A stretch of 64,000 nt of DNA from positions 5,658,501 to 5,722,500 of the forward strand of contig NZ_CP109603.1 in assembly GCF_025905425.1 (NCBI RefSeq), given 5' to 3'. This document shows positions 22,001 to 30,666 of the stretch, piece by piece. The DNA comes from Pseudomonas putida. Its GTDB lineage: Bacteria > Pseudomonadota > Gammaproteobacteria > Pseudomonadales > Pseudomonadaceae. A program made the position numbers and the translations under genes. Position 1 is the first letter of the stretch, and every line of letters begins with the position of its first letter. A model generated the notes under the pieces. That model ran no database searches and had not been told where the DNA came from. It saw only the letters and a list, made by a program, of their open reading frames with translations.

Positions 22001-23714
22001 TGTCTCCCGAGGCCTCATTGAGCAGTACGACGCACGCATCGCCGAGTGGGAGGCAAAAATCGCCAGCAAGCGTGAAGAGGCGGTCAGCCACCTTGAGAGC
22101 GCTGTTCAGAAGGACAAAGAAATACTGAGCATGCTCGAGACCCTGTTCGAACCCAAGTACGCCAGCGCTCGGCAGGAATGGGAAGAGGTCATGTCAACGC
22201 AGAAGCGCACCGTTCAGATCAATCAGATTCGCAACAACGATTTTATCCTCAACGAATTATGGGCACTGGCGGATTACCCAGGGCTGGTTGAAGTGCAAGT
22301 GAAACTCGATGGCCAGCCGGTGCAGCAGGTGCTTGAACTCTATGGGCAGTTCCGTCGCAAGCTAGAAACCCTAGTGGCACTTCAAGATCGCATGCTGATT
22401 GCCTACGAGCGTCTTGACGCGCTACTGGCTGATGCGCCAGGTAATCTGGTAATTAGCGGTCCCGTCGAGGCGCCCCCTCCCACCGTTGACGAGCTCATTT
22501 CAAAGCGCACCTTCAGCACGGTACAGTTTCGTTTCCATCAGGCGTTGAACCTTGCCGACCTGGCGCTGCACCTGGACGCCAAGACCGAACAGCGCAAAGT
22601 TGCCGTGTACAGGGAAGAGCTCTCGGGGCTCGTACTGCGCAATGCGGCGGGCGCCCATGGTGAACTGGACTTCTCCAACCTCCCGGCTGAGGACCGGGTG
22701 GCCATCCTCCAGGAGGCCTGGGATGAATACGCCGAGGCGCTGGTCAACAGCGTACGGATCAGCAAAGAAGGTGGGGCGCTGGTCGAAGTCACGATGATCG
22801 ACCGTTACCGTGACCAGCTGGAAAAACTCAAACGCGATGCCGGCCTTCGCCTGGTTGAAGCGATCAAGGAGCAAGAGGGCGCAAGCGTTCCCCCAAAGCA
22901 CTCCCCTTACAGCGTTTCAAGCGAATCACAACGTGCGGTACGCAACGCCGAAGGGCAGACACTCATCGGCACCGAGCGCGAGGTGGATGGGAAACGGGTG
23001 CTTGAAGTGCGTGAATCATTCACCCGCACCGTACTGGCTGACTTCGTCTGGGAAGGGGGCCAGTGGCGCGAGCGTGCGACTGAGCCGGTTTCGATCGAAT
23101 CGCCGAGTCAATCAACCGATACGGCCATGCGCGTGCAGACTTTGCTGGAGGAGAACGACGAGCTCGTCCTCAAGGCGCAAGCGTACATTGATAACGACCT
23201 CAATGGCCCCCGGCTGGCACGGCTGTTCGAGCGCCAGATAAACAAGCTTGGCCGCGAGGCGACGACGCTGGGTGACGAGGGCGCCAACCCTGCCTTGATC
23301 AGACGCCTGGAAGCCGCCTCAGACCAGCTGCGCTCGGAAATGAACCTCAAACTGACGACGCTCTATACCAACACGCACTACCCGAGCGCCGAAGCACTGC
23401 GGTTCCTGCATGATCAGAAGCTACTCAAGGTGGAATATGTCGGCCCCAGGCAAGTCATGGGCAATGGCAGTACCTTCGACGAGTACAAGATCATGCGCCT
23501 GGCGCAGCCTGGCGCGACGTCGGGGCGGCCGTTGTGGGTTGCGCATTTCCATATGCGCTCGGCTGATGCGTTGGCGCGGGACTTTACCCAGGGCCATCTG
23601 AAAACCTGGAGCCAGCGCCGCATGAGTGGTCGCGAGGAGGCTGCCGCGAGCGTTCGTGTGCACCGCGGGAAACTGACCCTGGAGCAGGCGAGCGGCATTA
23701 TCCCGTTCGACTGA
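19041..23714 (+). CDS. giant toxin-like protein (DUF6543 / dermonecrotic-toxin-like family)
   Basis: A 1557-residue protein with no signal peptide. I recognise the family from the segment LYRPLYRQDTLREYASLGALLEHI...RHVYDHGGFSEPHL (about residues 577-640) and the strand-rich block LYANMNGDVYPVEV...GPWLTSTLGIWRVDM (about 865-912), both recurring in very large pseudomonad proteins annotated as dermonecrotic-toxin-like. A hydrophobic stretch (about 690-725), a coiled-coil-like region (about 935-1090) and a C-terminal half without recognisable enzyme motif follow. The start has a strong AGGAGG site. The gene stands alone: no immunity gene, chaperone or secretion gene is adjacent. Function unproven. 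Confidence 0.65.
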   Translation: MTRSDTSTFDFKRAAALQFGDRPTLRQVVSDQLLKLLLIELPWLAATKPALASADALTLDSPDPSTPYWTTQPLVDRVLQALLETHAIDLEPLNGRHHNLGLVDPYRFAGSSSKFDTRQLTGLTGPLTELIEQLPQHFCQAQLDYWRSLGSTGASRDEWLQLLLKTALLRGLPLQGLDAQEQACIRGLIRGGHDQPAVSFVRTQLKAGTRQWDEMQCHLLVTGEWDERQVVLWCAPSGKVRGFASLAAFALALRDDLAQRYSFDGMSWQRFPVEGNVFAQQVALLLDTLFVKVDRVRYGRLADVAALEGLFAQLSNPAHWFESYPDDAPAVSPPPGLRRGASGNGVAYHAALLQLAVDQLDAESVAALDGIQGLTDYTRQRLSEQMRVAHGDDTSPDELMLEFFVAYGVPGGAAAGAGGGEALVLEGKKTLTEFAIGNLGTLKGASIRRIRRANGEDAPTWLDADAAKRLVSQIDVGGNYPAYVASQLDDPLQRVQRVRRFGREWRSALRFSALTSKLDDKITEAGLQCVVDFCAGHLDPETPRVSLMPLAFKRRPNAQEHDRVRGMYVLFCAEPPSVLLYRPLYRQDTLREYASLGALLEHIQQSPLLQASILDWLDPQVRHVYDHGGFSEPHLASIGIDPFNLPERPQPPVIAAQLWSGDLDDKLYNANRDLLVDLADLQSTSNAERRWEVLCQGAWLLFDVVTLVLRGPVASVAWLVQLLTSLENDLLALEQGEAFDRSAATADLLLNLGMALLHARQPSIEPGMVGQLPDAAAFEGPAAQRGAFAEVSVTPANQGTAAVGALATLPARQLDFAWRGNHGFNWLPPAQRKALRAMRVDVSLDASNLQATGDAAGLHRVDGRLYANMNGDVYPVEVVAQGVRVIDGKGGYGPWLTSTLGIWRVDMTLRLAGGMRRGGTRAKLARRFDTLRISADTLNQQVNTATAQFSAVGAEVTKLVGNVTQLKALRAREQTKLDSGATDVQPDVSRGLIEQYDARIAEWEAKIASKREEAVSHLESAVQKDKEILSMLETLFEPKYASARQEWEEVMSTQKRTVQINQIRNNDFILNELWALADYPGLVEVQVKLDGQPVQQVLELYGQFRRKLETLVALQDRMLIAYERLDALLADAPGNLVISGPVEAPPPTVDELISKRTFSTVQFRFHQALNLADLALHLDAKTEQRKVAVYREELSGLVLRNAAGAHGELDFSNLPAEDRVAILQEAWDEYAEALVNSVRISKEGGALVEVTMIDRYRDQLEKLKRDAGLRLVEAIKEQEGASVPPKHSPYSVSSESQRAVRNAEGQTLIGTEREVDGKRVLEVRESFTRTVLADFVWEGGQWRERATEPVSIESPSQSTDTAMRVQTLLEENDELVLKAQAYIDNDLNGPRLARLFERQINKLGREATTLGDEGANPALIRRLEAASDQLRSEMNLKLTTLYTNTHYPSAEALRFLHDQKLLKVEYVGPRQVMGNGSTFDEYKIMRLAQPGATSGRPLWVAHFHMRSADALARDFTQGHLKTWSQRRMSGREEAAASVRVHRGKLTLEQASGIIPFD

Positions 23715-23719
23715 TAGCG

Positions 23720-24499
23720 TCAGCGGTTGCTGTAACGGCCATGCTTGCCGTGGGCAGGCATGGCTTGGTTGCCACGTTCGGCGATCATCTGATGAAGGCC
23801 GATCAGCACGATACCTTCTGCCTTCAATCGGGGCAGCTCGCGCTCCAGCACCTGCAGCGTTTGCGGGTAGGGGTGGCCGATCAGGACGGCTGAGCCCTGC
23901 CGGCGCGCAAGCTCCACCCCCAGGCGCAACTGGCGGCCGATTGCCTCGACCGTGCGCTCGTCGTCGAGGAAGACGTCACGGGAAACATGTGCCAGGCCAA
24001 CGTCCTGCGCCTGGGCCGCTGCCACGGTGGCTGCACTGGTGCGGCTATCGACGAAGAACAGATGACGCCGTTGCAGCTCGCCCATCAACCAGGTCATGGG
24101 CTCACGCTGGGCGGTCATGCGGCTGCCCATGTGGTTGTTGATGCCGGCGGCGTAGGGCACTTTGGCCAGGGCCGCTTCCAGGCGGCTGGCCAGTTCCGGT
24201 AGCGCCAAGCCGGGGTGCCAGGCGTAAGGGCCGGTGGCCGGGTCCATGGGCATGTGCAGGATCACCGTTTTGCCGGCCTTGTGCGCCTGGCGGGCGAAGT
24301 CGGTGGCGTGTGGGGTGTCGGGCATGATCGCCATGGTCACGGGCCCGGGCAGGGCAAGCGTGCGGCTGTCGCGCTCGCTGCTCTGGCCCAGGTCGTCGAT
24401 GATGATGCTCATGTAGGCCTTGTTGGCCGGCGCCGCGTGGGCGGCACCGGCTAACAGGCAGAACAGCAGACACAGCACAGCGCGCATAGGGGGGATCAT
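23720..24499 (-). CDS. YibQ-like divergent polysaccharide deacetylase family protein
   Basis: A 259-residue exported protein (signal peptide about residues 5-22, CLLFCLLAGAAHA). The fold is the divergent polysaccharide deacetylase family (YibQ): IIIDDLGQS, VTMAIMPDTPHA, VILHMPMDP, INNHMGSRMT and FFVDSRTSA mark the barrel strands and putative metal residues. Activity has not been established for the family. Its start codon overlaps the ctpA stop (ATGA at 24496-24499), so the two are translationally coupled. It ends five bases from the stop of the convergent toxin-like gene. Confidence 0.85.
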   Translation of the reverse strand: MIPPMRAVLCLLFCLLAGAAHAAPANKAYMSIIIDDLGQSSERDSRTLALPGPVTMAIMPDTPHATDFARQAHKAGKTVILHMPMDPATGPYAWHPGLALPELASRLEAALAKVPYAAGINNHMGSRMTAQREPMTWLMGELQRRHLFFVDSRTSAATVAAAQAQDVGLAHVSRDVFLDDERTVEAIGRQLRLGVELARRQGSAVLIGHPYPQTLQVLERELPRLKAEGIVLIGLHQMIAERGNQAMPAHGKHGRYSNR

Positions 24500-25812
24500 T
24501 TGCCCGAGGTGATGTTCAGCCCCTTGAGCAGGCTCAGGGCCTGGCTCAGTTGGAAGTCATCATCCTGCGGGCGTTCCTTGCGCTTGCTGCTGCCGGTCGG
24601 GCGGTCGGCGCCGCCATTGCCGTTGCCCAGGTGGCCCTGCAGGTCGGCTTCCTTGAAGTTGTCGGTATCGACTTCGGCGGTGAGCTTGGCCGGGCGCACC
24701 TCGATGTCCGGGACGATGCCCTGGGCCTGGATCGAACGGCCGTTGGGGGTGTAGTACAGCGCCGTGGTGAGCTTGAGGGCGCGGTCGTTGGCCAGCGGCA
24801 AGACGGTTTGCACCGAACCTTTGCCGAAGCTGTCGGTGCCCATCAGCACGGCGCGTTTCTGGTCCTGCAAGGCGCCGGCGACGATTTCTGACGCCGAAGC
24901 ACTGCCGCCGTTGATCAGCACCACCAATGGTACGCCTTCGCTGGCGTCGGCCGGGTCGGCAGAGAAGCGCAGCTCGGAGTTGGCGATGCGGCCCTTGGTG
25001 TAGACGATCAAGCCCTTGGTCAGGAAGTGGTCGGCCACTTCCACCGCCGACTGCAGCACGCCGCCGGGGTTGTTGCGCAGGTCGAGCACGACCCCGCGCA
25101 GTTTCTTGCCGTTTTCCTTGCGCAGCTTGGCCAGGGCCTTGCCCACTTCATCGCCGGTCTTGACCTGGAACTGGGTGATGCGGATGTAGCCGTAGTCGTT
25201 TTCCAGCAGCTGGCTCTTCACGCTCTTGACCTGGATTACCGCGCGGGCAAGGGTCACGTCGAACGGGTTGCCGCCATCGCGGACCAGGGTCAGGGTGATT
25301 TTCTCGCCAACCTTGCCGCGCATCTTGTCGACGGCTTCGGTCATGGTCTGGCCGCGGGTCGGGGCGCCGTTGATCTTGACGATCAGGTCGCCGGCCTGCA
25401 CACCGGCCCGGGAAGCGGGGGTGTCATCGATGGGCGAAACCACCTTGATGAAGCCGTCCTCCTGGCCAACTTCGATGCCCAGGCCGCCGAATTCGCCGCT
25501 GGTGCTCTCTTGCAGCTCCTGGAAGTCCTCGGGGCCGAGGTAGGCCGAGTGCGGGTCAAGGTTGCTGAGCATGCCCTTGATGGCGTTTTCCAGCAGGGTC
25601 TTGTCGTCCACGGGCTCTACGTAAGCGGCCTTGATGCGGTCCATGACCTCGGCGAAGGTGCGCAGCTCTTCCAACGGCAGCGGCGCCTTGGCCGTCACCT
25701 CGGTGGCCGGCACCGCTGCTGGCTTGGCCGGCTCTGCGGCAATGGCCAGGGGCGCGCCGACCGCCAGGGCGATGGACAGGGCCAGCTGGGTGAGACGAGG
25801 CGAGTGCAGCAT
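24496..25812 (-). CDS. ctpA: S41-family carboxyl-terminal processing protease
   Basis: A 438-residue periplasmic protease with a signal peptide (to about residue 25). A PDZ domain covers about 105-185 (GLGIEVGQEDGFIKVVSPI...), and the S41 core carries the Ser in GGSASASE (303-309) and Lys331 in FGKGSVQ, forming the Ser/Lys dyad. An AGGAG site ten bases before ATG 25812 fixes the start. In Pseudomonas, CtpA-type proteases degrade cell-wall hydrolases; here it sits between envC and yibQ, consistent with peptidoglycan control. Confidence 0.9.
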   Translation of the reverse strand: MLHSPRLTQLALSIALAVGAPLAIAAEPAKPAAVPATEVTAKAPLPLEELRTFAEVMDRIKAAYVEPVDDKTLLENAIKGMLSNLDPHSAYLGPEDFQELQESTSGEFGGLGIEVGQEDGFIKVVSPIDDTPASRAGVQAGDLIVKINGAPTRGQTMTEAVDKMRGKVGEKITLTLVRDGGNPFDVTLARAVIQVKSVKSQLLENDYGYIRITQFQVKTGDEVGKALAKLRKENGKKLRGVVLDLRNNPGGVLQSAVEVADHFLTKGLIVYTKGRIANSELRFSADPADASEGVPLVVLINGGSASASEIVAGALQDQKRAVLMGTDSFGKGSVQTVLPLANDRALKLTTALYYTPNGRSIQAQGIVPDIEVRPAKLTAEVDTDNFKEADLQGHLGNGNGGADRPTGSSKRKERPQDDDFQLSQALSLLKGLNITSGK

Positions 25813-25903
25813 GTCGAACGAACTCCTGATCCTGTAGGCGCTCCGTGAGGAGCATCGGCGCAGCACTCAGGCTACGCCGTAAAAAGGTGAATGGGTTGCA
25901 ACC

Positions 25904-27208
25904 CTAACCTCTGCACCACTGCGAGGGGTCGGTAGGCCGGCCCTGCTGGCGGATGGCGAAGTACAAGCCTGCGCTGTCCTGGCCACCGCTGTCACCTACG
26001 GTGGAGATGGCTTCGCCGGCCTTGACGATGTCGCCGGCGCTCTTGAGCAGGCTCTGGTTGTGGCCGTACAGGCTCAAATAACCATTGCCATGATCGAGAA
26101 TGACCAGAAGTCCAGCGCCGCGCAACCAGTCGGCAAACACCACGCGGCCGCCATGTACGGCGCGTACTTGAGTGCCTGGGTTGGCGCTGATCATCACCCC
26201 GTCCCATTTGGCCCGGGCGTCACTGCCGCGTGCTTCGCCGAAGCGTGCCAGCAATCGACCATTAACGGGCCAAGGAAGTTTGCCCCGTGCGGCAGAAAAT
26301 GCGCCGCCATAGTTCGCGCCATCGCTGGAAACCATCGGGCCAAGGGTGGTGCGGGCCTTTTTCGGCGGCTCGGCGGCCTCGCGGGCGTCTTCACGCGCAG
26401 CGGCGGCGGCCAGGGCTTCCTGTTGGCGACGTTTTTCCGCTTCCTGCTGGGCCAGCAAGGCTTTCTTGCGCGCTTCTTCAGCTTCACGGGCCTGGCGTGC
26501 CAGGGTTTCCTCGATGGTCTTGAGGACTTTGCCAAGGTCTGCCTGGTCCTGCTCGCGGGCCTGAAGTTTCTGGTCGCGGTCTTTCATGTCGCTGTTGAGC
26601 TTGGCCAGTACTTGCTGACGCTTGCTGCGCTCGGTTTCGAGCGACTGACGGCGGCTGTCGAGGTCGGCGCGCTGGGCCAGCAGTTGCTCCTGCTGGCGAG
26701 CGATGTCCTGTTCGACATTGGCCAGCTGGCGCAGGGTCTCGTTGAAGGTGCGCAGTTGCTCCAGGCGCGCCTTGCTCAGGTAATCGTAATAGGTGAGGGC
26801 GCGGGCGAATTTCTCGGGGTTCTGCTGGTTGAGCAGCAGCTTGAGGTATTCCTCGCGGCCGTTCTGGTAGGCAGAACGGGCCTGGATGGCGATCAGTCGC
26901 TGTTGTTCAACGCGGGCGCTCTGGAGTTTTTTTTTCTCGGTATCAAGGCGCTCCAGCTCGCCCTCGGTCTTTTTTAGTTCTTGTTGCAGCGCCTCCACCT
27001 GCTTTTCGAGATCGCCGATGTCGGTCTCGGTGGACTTGAGGTCTTTCTGCACGCCCGACTTCTCATCCTGGAGCTTGCCCAGCATCTTCTTGAGCTCGGC
27101 GATGTCCTGGCGGGTGGCGTCCAGTTGTTGCTGGGTCTGTGCGCGCTCATCGGCGAACGCCGGGCTGAGCAGGCAAGACAGGGCGAGTAGGATCAGGGCG
27201 CGGAGCAT
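25904..27208 (-). CDS. envC: murein hydrolase activator EnvC
   Basis: A 434-residue periplasmic protein. A signal peptide (MLRALILLALSCLLSPAFA) is followed by long coiled coils (about 22-275) and a C-terminal LytM/M23 domain (about 310-434). The metal positions are degenerate: the usual HxxxD is replaced around KWDGVMI and the final HxH region reads LYFAIRQ, so it is probably inactive as a peptidase and acts by activating amidases during division, as EnvC of E. coli does. It lies 91 bases upstream of ctpA on the same strand. Confidence 0.9.
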   Translation of the reverse strand: MLRALILLALSCLLSPAFADERAQTQQQLDATRQDIAELKKMLGKLQDEKSGVQKDLKSTETDIGDLEKQVEALQQELKKTEGELERLDTEKKKLQSARVEQQRLIAIQARSAYQNGREEYLKLLLNQQNPEKFARALTYYDYLSKARLEQLRTFNETLRQLANVEQDIARQQEQLLAQRADLDSRRQSLETERSKRQQVLAKLNSDMKDRDQKLQAREQDQADLGKVLKTIEETLARQAREAEEARKKALLAQQEAEKRRQQEALAAAAAREDAREAAEPPKKARTTLGPMVSSDGANYGGAFSAARGKLPWPVNGRLLARFGEARGSDARAKWDGVMISANPGTQVRAVHGGRVVFADWLRGAGLLVILDHGNGYLSLYGHNQSLLKSAGDIVKAGEAISTVGDSGGQDSAGLYFAIRQQGRPTDPSQWCRG

Positions 27209-27261
27209 GGGGTTTGGGCGTACCAGGGATGGAGACTGGCCTAGTATGCCCGCGCGAGCCT

Positions 27262-27300
27262 GCAAAAAAAACGCCTCGCGGCAGATGCGGCGAGGCGTTT
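27262..27300 (-). terminator. gpmI terminator
   Basis: An AAACGCCTCGC/GCGAGGCGTTT stem followed, on the minus strand, by eight T residues. It lies downstream of gpmI and upstream of envC. Confidence 0.8.
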
Positions 27301-27320
27301 GTCTGGAATTCATCAGTAAA

Positions 27321-27430
27321 GGGGCTGCTTTGCAGCCATTCGCGGGGCAAGCCCGCTCCCACAGGTAAGTAGTACTGTTCAACTGTGTGGGAGCGGGCTT
27401 GCCCCGCGAATGGGCCGCAAAGCGGCCCCC
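27321..27430. repeat. composite hairpin-REP-REP-hairpin
   Basis: GGGGCTGC-TTT-GCAGCC, then a REP unit, a short spacer, an inverted REP unit, then GGGCCGC-AAA-GCGGCCC. The REP pair proper spans 27338-27414. The composite fills the gap between gpmI and its terminator. Confidence 0.8.
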
Positions 27431-27438
27431 TACACCGA

Positions 27439-28974
27439 TCAGGCGTCGATCAGGATCGACGTGCCGGTCATTTCCACAGGCTTTTCCAGCCCCAGCAGTT
27501 TCAGCATGGTCGGCGCCACGTCGGCCAGCACGCCGCCTTCGCGGACCTTGACCTTGCGCTTGCCGACATAGATGAACGGCACCGGTTCGGTGGTGTGCGC
27601 GGTGTGCGCCTGGCCGGTGCAGGCATCTTCCATCTGCTCGACGTTGCCGTGGTCGGCGGTAATCAGCGCTTCACCGTCTACTTTATCCAGTGCCTCGACG
27701 ATACGCCCGACGCAGGTATCCAGCGCTTCGACGGCCTTGACCGCTGCCTCGAACACGCCGGTGTGGCCGACCATGTCGCCGTTGGCGTAGTTGACGATGA
27801 TCACGTCAAAACGCTGGTGCTCGATGGCTTCGACGATGCGGTCGGTGACTTCCGGTGCGTTCATTTCCGGTTGCAGGTCATAAGTGGCGACCTTTGGCGA
27901 CGGGATCAGGATGCGCTCTTCGCCTTCGAACGGCTCTTCACGGCCACCGGAGAAGAAGAATGTGACGTGTGCATACTTCTCGGTTTCGGCGATGCGCAAC
28001 TGGGTCTTGCCGTTCTTGGCCAGGTATTCGCCCAGCACGTTGTCCAGGCTGGACGGGGCAAAGGCTGCCGGTGCCGGGATTTTCGCCGAGTACTGGGTCA
28101 GGCCGATGTAGGCTGCCATCTTCGGCAGGCGCGCACGCTGGAATTCGTTGAAGTCCGGTTCGACGAAGGCACGCGACAGTTCGCGGGCGCGGTCGGCGCG
28201 GAAGTTCATGAAGATTACGGCGTCGCCGTCTTCGACCTTGACGGCCTCGCCAATGCGCGTGGCTTTGACGAACTCGTCGCTTTCTTCACGGGCGTAGGCG
28301 GCTTCAAGGCCGGCGAGGGCGGTTTCTGCGGTGTAGTCGGCAACGCTGTCGACAATCAGGTTGTAGGCTGCGGCGACGCGGTCCCAACGGTTGTCGCGGT
28401 CCATGGCGAAGTAGCGGCCAATGAGGCTGGCGATACGGCCCTTGCCCAGCTTGGCAAAGGTGTTGTCGAGCAGCTCGATGGACGACTGCGCGCTACGGGG
28501 CGGTGTGTCACGACCGTCGAGGAAGGCGTGCAGGTAGATCTTTTCTGCACCGCGCTGCGCAGCCAGTTCGGCCATGGCCACCAGGTGATCCTGGTGGCTG
28601 TGCACGCCACCGTCGGACAGCAGGCCGAGGATGTGCACGGCCTTGCCGGCACCGGCAGCCTTGTCCACTGCGCCAGTGAGCACAGGGTTGCTGAAGAACT
28701 CGCCATCACGAATGGCCTTGGTCACGCGGGTGAAGTCCTGGTAAACGACGCGCCCGGCACCGAGGTTCATGTGGCCGACTTCGGAGTTGCCCATCTGCCC
28801 GTCTGGCAGGCCCACATCCATGCCTGAACCGGAAATAAGGCCATGCGGCGCAGTGGCGCGCAGGCGGTCATAGACCGGTGTGTTGGCGGCATAGATGGCG
28901 TTGTATTCGGGGCTTTCGCTGTGGCCGAATCCATCCAGGATGATCAGGACCAGGGGTTTGGGCGTACTCGTCAT
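27439..28974 (-). CDS. gpmI: 2,3-bisphosphoglycerate-independent phosphoglycerate mutase
   Basis: A 511-residue cytoplasmic glycolytic/gluconeogenic enzyme interconverting 3- and 2-phosphoglycerate through a phosphoserine intermediate. The catalytic Ser64 is in [10 protein letters not shown]; the metal motif LIILDGFG is near the N-terminus and TADHGNVE near the C-terminus. It starts at ATG 28974; the in-frame TTG immediately upstream is not needed. Length is typical of the cofactor-independent family. Confidence 0.95.
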   Translation of the reverse strand: MTSTPKPLVLIILDGFGHSESPEYNAIYAANTPVYDRLRATAPHGLISGSGMDVGLPDGQMGNSEVGHMNLGAGRVVYQDFTRVTKAIRDGEFFSNPVLTGAVDKAAGAGKAVHILGLLSDGGVHSHQDHLVAMAELAAQRGAEKIYLHAFLDGRDTPPRSAQSSIELLDNTFAKLGKGRIASLIGRYFAMDRDNRWDRVAAAYNLIVDSVADYTAETALAGLEAAYAREESDEFVKATRIGEAVKVEDGDAVIFMNFRADRARELSRAFVEPDFNEFQRARLPKMAAYIGLTQYSAKIPAPAAFAPSSLDNVLGEYLAKNGKTQLRIAETEKYAHVTFFFSGGREEPFEGEERILIPSPKVATYDLQPEMNAPEVTDRIVEAIEHQRFDVIIVNYANGDMVGHTGVFEAAVKAVEALDTCVGRIVEALDKVDGEALITADHGNVEQMEDACTGQAHTAHTTEPVPFIYVGKRKVKVREGGVLADVAPTMLKLLGLEKPVEMTGTSILIDA

Positions 28975-29119
28975 CAATCAAACTCACGGTTGTTCAAAGA
29001 TGATAAAGACACGCATTTTAGGGCAAATCCGCCATCAAGGGCGAATATTCGTCCCATCCCCCGACCGGCGCGGTCAAGGTGCCAGGGTAAAGGTGCTTTC
29101 CCGGCCGGCCGGTCGGGCT

Positions 29120-29147
29120 TTGGTGGTCATGGGGGGCTGTGTATACT
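29120..29147 (+). promoter_or_regulatory. sigma-70-like promoter of the rhodanese-grxC-secB unit
   Basis: TTGGTG (29120-29125) and TATACT (29142-29147) with a 16-base spacer, 34 bases before the rhodanese ATG. A pattern match only. Confidence 0.55.
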
Positions 29148-29180
29148 GGCCGGCATTTTCAATCGCCTGGAACACCGCTG

Positions 29181-29594
29181 ATGGTTGCTCACCTGATTCA
29201 ATTCGCGACAGATCACTACATCCTGGTTGCGATCTTCGTTGTTCTGCTAATCCTGCTGCTCATCAATGAAGTCCGCCGTGGCGGCCAGAGCTTGAGCAAT
29301 GGCCAGTTGACCGCCCTGGTCAACGCCGACAAGGCCTTGGTCATCGACATCCGCACCTCCAAGGAATATGCCGCAGGCCACATCGTCGGTGCGGTGAACA
29401 TCCCGCAGGACAAGCTGATCAGCCGCATGGCCGAGCTGGAAAAACACAAAGAAAAGACCCTGATCATCGTCGATGCAATGGGCCAGCAGTCCGGCACCCT
29501 GTGCCGCGAACTGCTAAAAGCTGGTTACAACGCCGCCAAGCTGAGCGGTGGCGTTTCCAGCTGGAAAGCCGATAACCTGCCCCTGGTGAAGTGA
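29181..29594 (+). CDS. membrane-anchored rhodanese-domain protein (YibN-like)
   Basis: A 137-residue protein with one N-terminal membrane segment (about residues 12-30, ILVAIFVVLLILLLI) and a rhodanese-fold domain (about 42-135; VIDIRTSKEYAAGHIVGAVNIP). At the place of the usual catalytic loop it reads VDAMGQQSGTLC, so the standard active-site Cys is not in the canonical position; sulfur-transfer activity is doubtful. This matches the YibN group, which is commonly found upstream of grxC and secB. The gene stops one base before grxC, so the three form an operon. Confidence 0.88.
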   Translation: MVAHLIQFATDHYILVAIFVVLLILLLINEVRRGGQSLSNGQLTALVNADKALVIDIRTSKEYAAGHIVGAVNIPQDKLISRMAELEKHKEKTLIIVDAMGQQSGTLCRELLKAGYNAAKLSGGVSSWKADNLPLVK

Positions 29595-29595
29595 T

Positions 29596-29850
29596 ATGAA
29601 TCCCGTCATCGTTTATTCCAGCGACTACTGCCCCTACTGCATGCGCGCCAAGTACCTGCTCGAGAGCAAGGGCATTGCCTTCGAGGAAATCAAGGTCGAT
29701 GGCAAACCGCAGGTTCGCGCCGAAATGAGCCAGAAGGCCGGCCGTACGTCGGTGCCGCAGATCTGGATCGGCAGTACCCATGTCGGTGGATGCGATGACC
29801 TCTATGCCCTGGAGCGCGCGGGCAAGCTCGACGCGCTGCTGGCGGCCTGA
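29596..29850 (+). CDS. grxC: glutaredoxin 3
   Basis: An 84-residue cytoplasmic thiol oxidoreductase using glutathione. The active site is CPYC (Cys12, Cys15); TSVPQIWIG with the cis-proline and VGGCDDL for glutathione binding follow. Size and motifs are those of GrxC. It begins one base after the rhodanese gene and is followed 39 bases later by secB. Confidence 0.95.
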   Translation: MNPVIVYSSDYCPYCMRAKYLLESKGIAFEEIKVDGKPQVRAEMSQKAGRTSVPQIWIGSTHVGGCDDLYALERAGKLDALLAA

Positions 29851-29889
29851 TTTGCACTGCATTCAAAAACATTAGGATAAGGATCTGCC

Positions 29890-30375
29890 ATGACCGACCA
29901 ACAGACCAACGGCGCAGCTGCCGAAGACACCAGCCCTCAGTTCTCCCTGCAGCGCATCTATGTGCGTGACCTGTCGTTCGAGGCCCCGAAAAGCCCGCAG
30001 ATCTTCCGCCAGCAGTGGGAGCCGAGCGTTGCTCTGGACCTGAACACCAAGCAGAAAGCCCTGGAAGGCGACTTCCATGAAGTGGTGCTGACTCTGTCGG
30101 TTACCGTTAAGAACGGTGACGAAGTGGCCTTCATCGCAGAAGTGCAGCAGGCCGGCATCTTCCTGATTGCCAACCTCGACGCTTCCTCGATGAGCCACAC
30201 CCTCGGCGCCTTCTGCCCGAACATCCTGTTCCCGTACGCCCGTGAGACCCTGGACAGCCTGGTGACCCGTGGTTCGTTCCCGGCACTGATGCTGTCGCCG
30301 GTCAACTTCGACGCCCTGTACGCGCAAGAGCTGCAGCGTATGCAGGAAGCGGGCGAAACGCCGACTGTGCAGTAA
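29890..30375 (+). CDS. secB: protein-export chaperone SecB
   Basis: A 161-residue tetrameric chaperone that keeps precursor proteins unfolded and hands them to SecA. The family hallmarks [16 protein letters not shown] near the N-terminus and [27 protein letters not shown] in the middle are clear. An AAGGATCTGCC leader supports ATG 29890. The order grxC-secB is conserved in many gammaproteobacteria. A strong terminator follows. Confidence 0.97.
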   Translation: MTDQQTNGAAAEDTSPQFSLQRIYVRDLSFEAPKSPQIFRQQWEPSVALDLNTKQKALEGDFHEVVLTLSVTVKNGDEVAFIAEVQQAGIFLIANLDASSMSHTLGAFCPNILFPYARETLDSLVTRGSFPALMLSPVNFDALYAQELQRMQEAGETPTVQ

Positions 30376-30391
30376 TAGCTGCCGGTTTCAG

Positions 30392-30418
30392 AAAAGCGCC
30401 TCTCGGGGCGCTTTTTTA
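30392..30418 (+). terminator. secB terminator
   Basis: AAAAGCGCC pairs with GGCGCTTTT across a short loop and ends in six T residues. Confidence 0.9.
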
Positions 30419-30430
30419 TTACCTGTTCTG

Positions 30431-30454
30431 GCCTTTTCGCGGGGCAAGCCCGCT
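30431..30454. repeat. left half of a REP pair, interrupted by an IS
   Basis: GCCTTTTCGCGGGGCAAGCC followed by CGCT is the first part of a REP unit; the expected continuation CCCACA is missing here and reappears at 31698 after the IS110 element. Confidence 0.85.
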
Positions 30455-30483
30455 TGTGTCTTGGAGAGGGAATAGAATCTGAA

Positions 30484-30643
30484 GTGAGAGCGGTGAATGG
30501 CAAGCTGATAGCCCGAGGTGCCCAGAGCACGTGTGGGAGCAAAAGCTGCCATTCACCGTTCCACTTTGGCGAGAGCCCGAACAGTTGGATGAGGGGCGTA
30601 ATCTCGAATCACAAGCGTGGGCCAAGCCAAAGCGCTCTCACTC
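30484..30643 (+). ncRNA. predicted bridge RNA of the IS110 element
   Basis: Two stem-loops in the leader. The first is closed by CGGTGAATGGCA (30491-30502) with TGCCATTCACCG (30547-30558), a perfect 12-bp stem; its loop holds AGCCCG (30510-30515), identical to the left target, and TGTGGGAG (30532-30539), complementary to the right target CTCCCACA. The second is closed by CTTTGGC (30564-30570) with GCCAAAG (30626-30632), or alternatively GAGAGC with GCTCTC (30634-30639); its loop holds ACAGTTG (30581-30587), identical to the right end before CT, and CACAAG (30610-30615), complementary to the left end CTTGTG. Loop order and strand sense match the IS621 bridge RNA. The exact RNA ends are guesses. 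Confidence 0.7.
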
Positions 30644-30666
30644 CTTGAGTTTAAGAGGGTTTGGCC

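Noticed and set aside
28975..28977. TTG as start of gpmI
   Set aside because: The adjacent ATG at 28972-28974 gives the normal protein, and no reason favours the extra residue.
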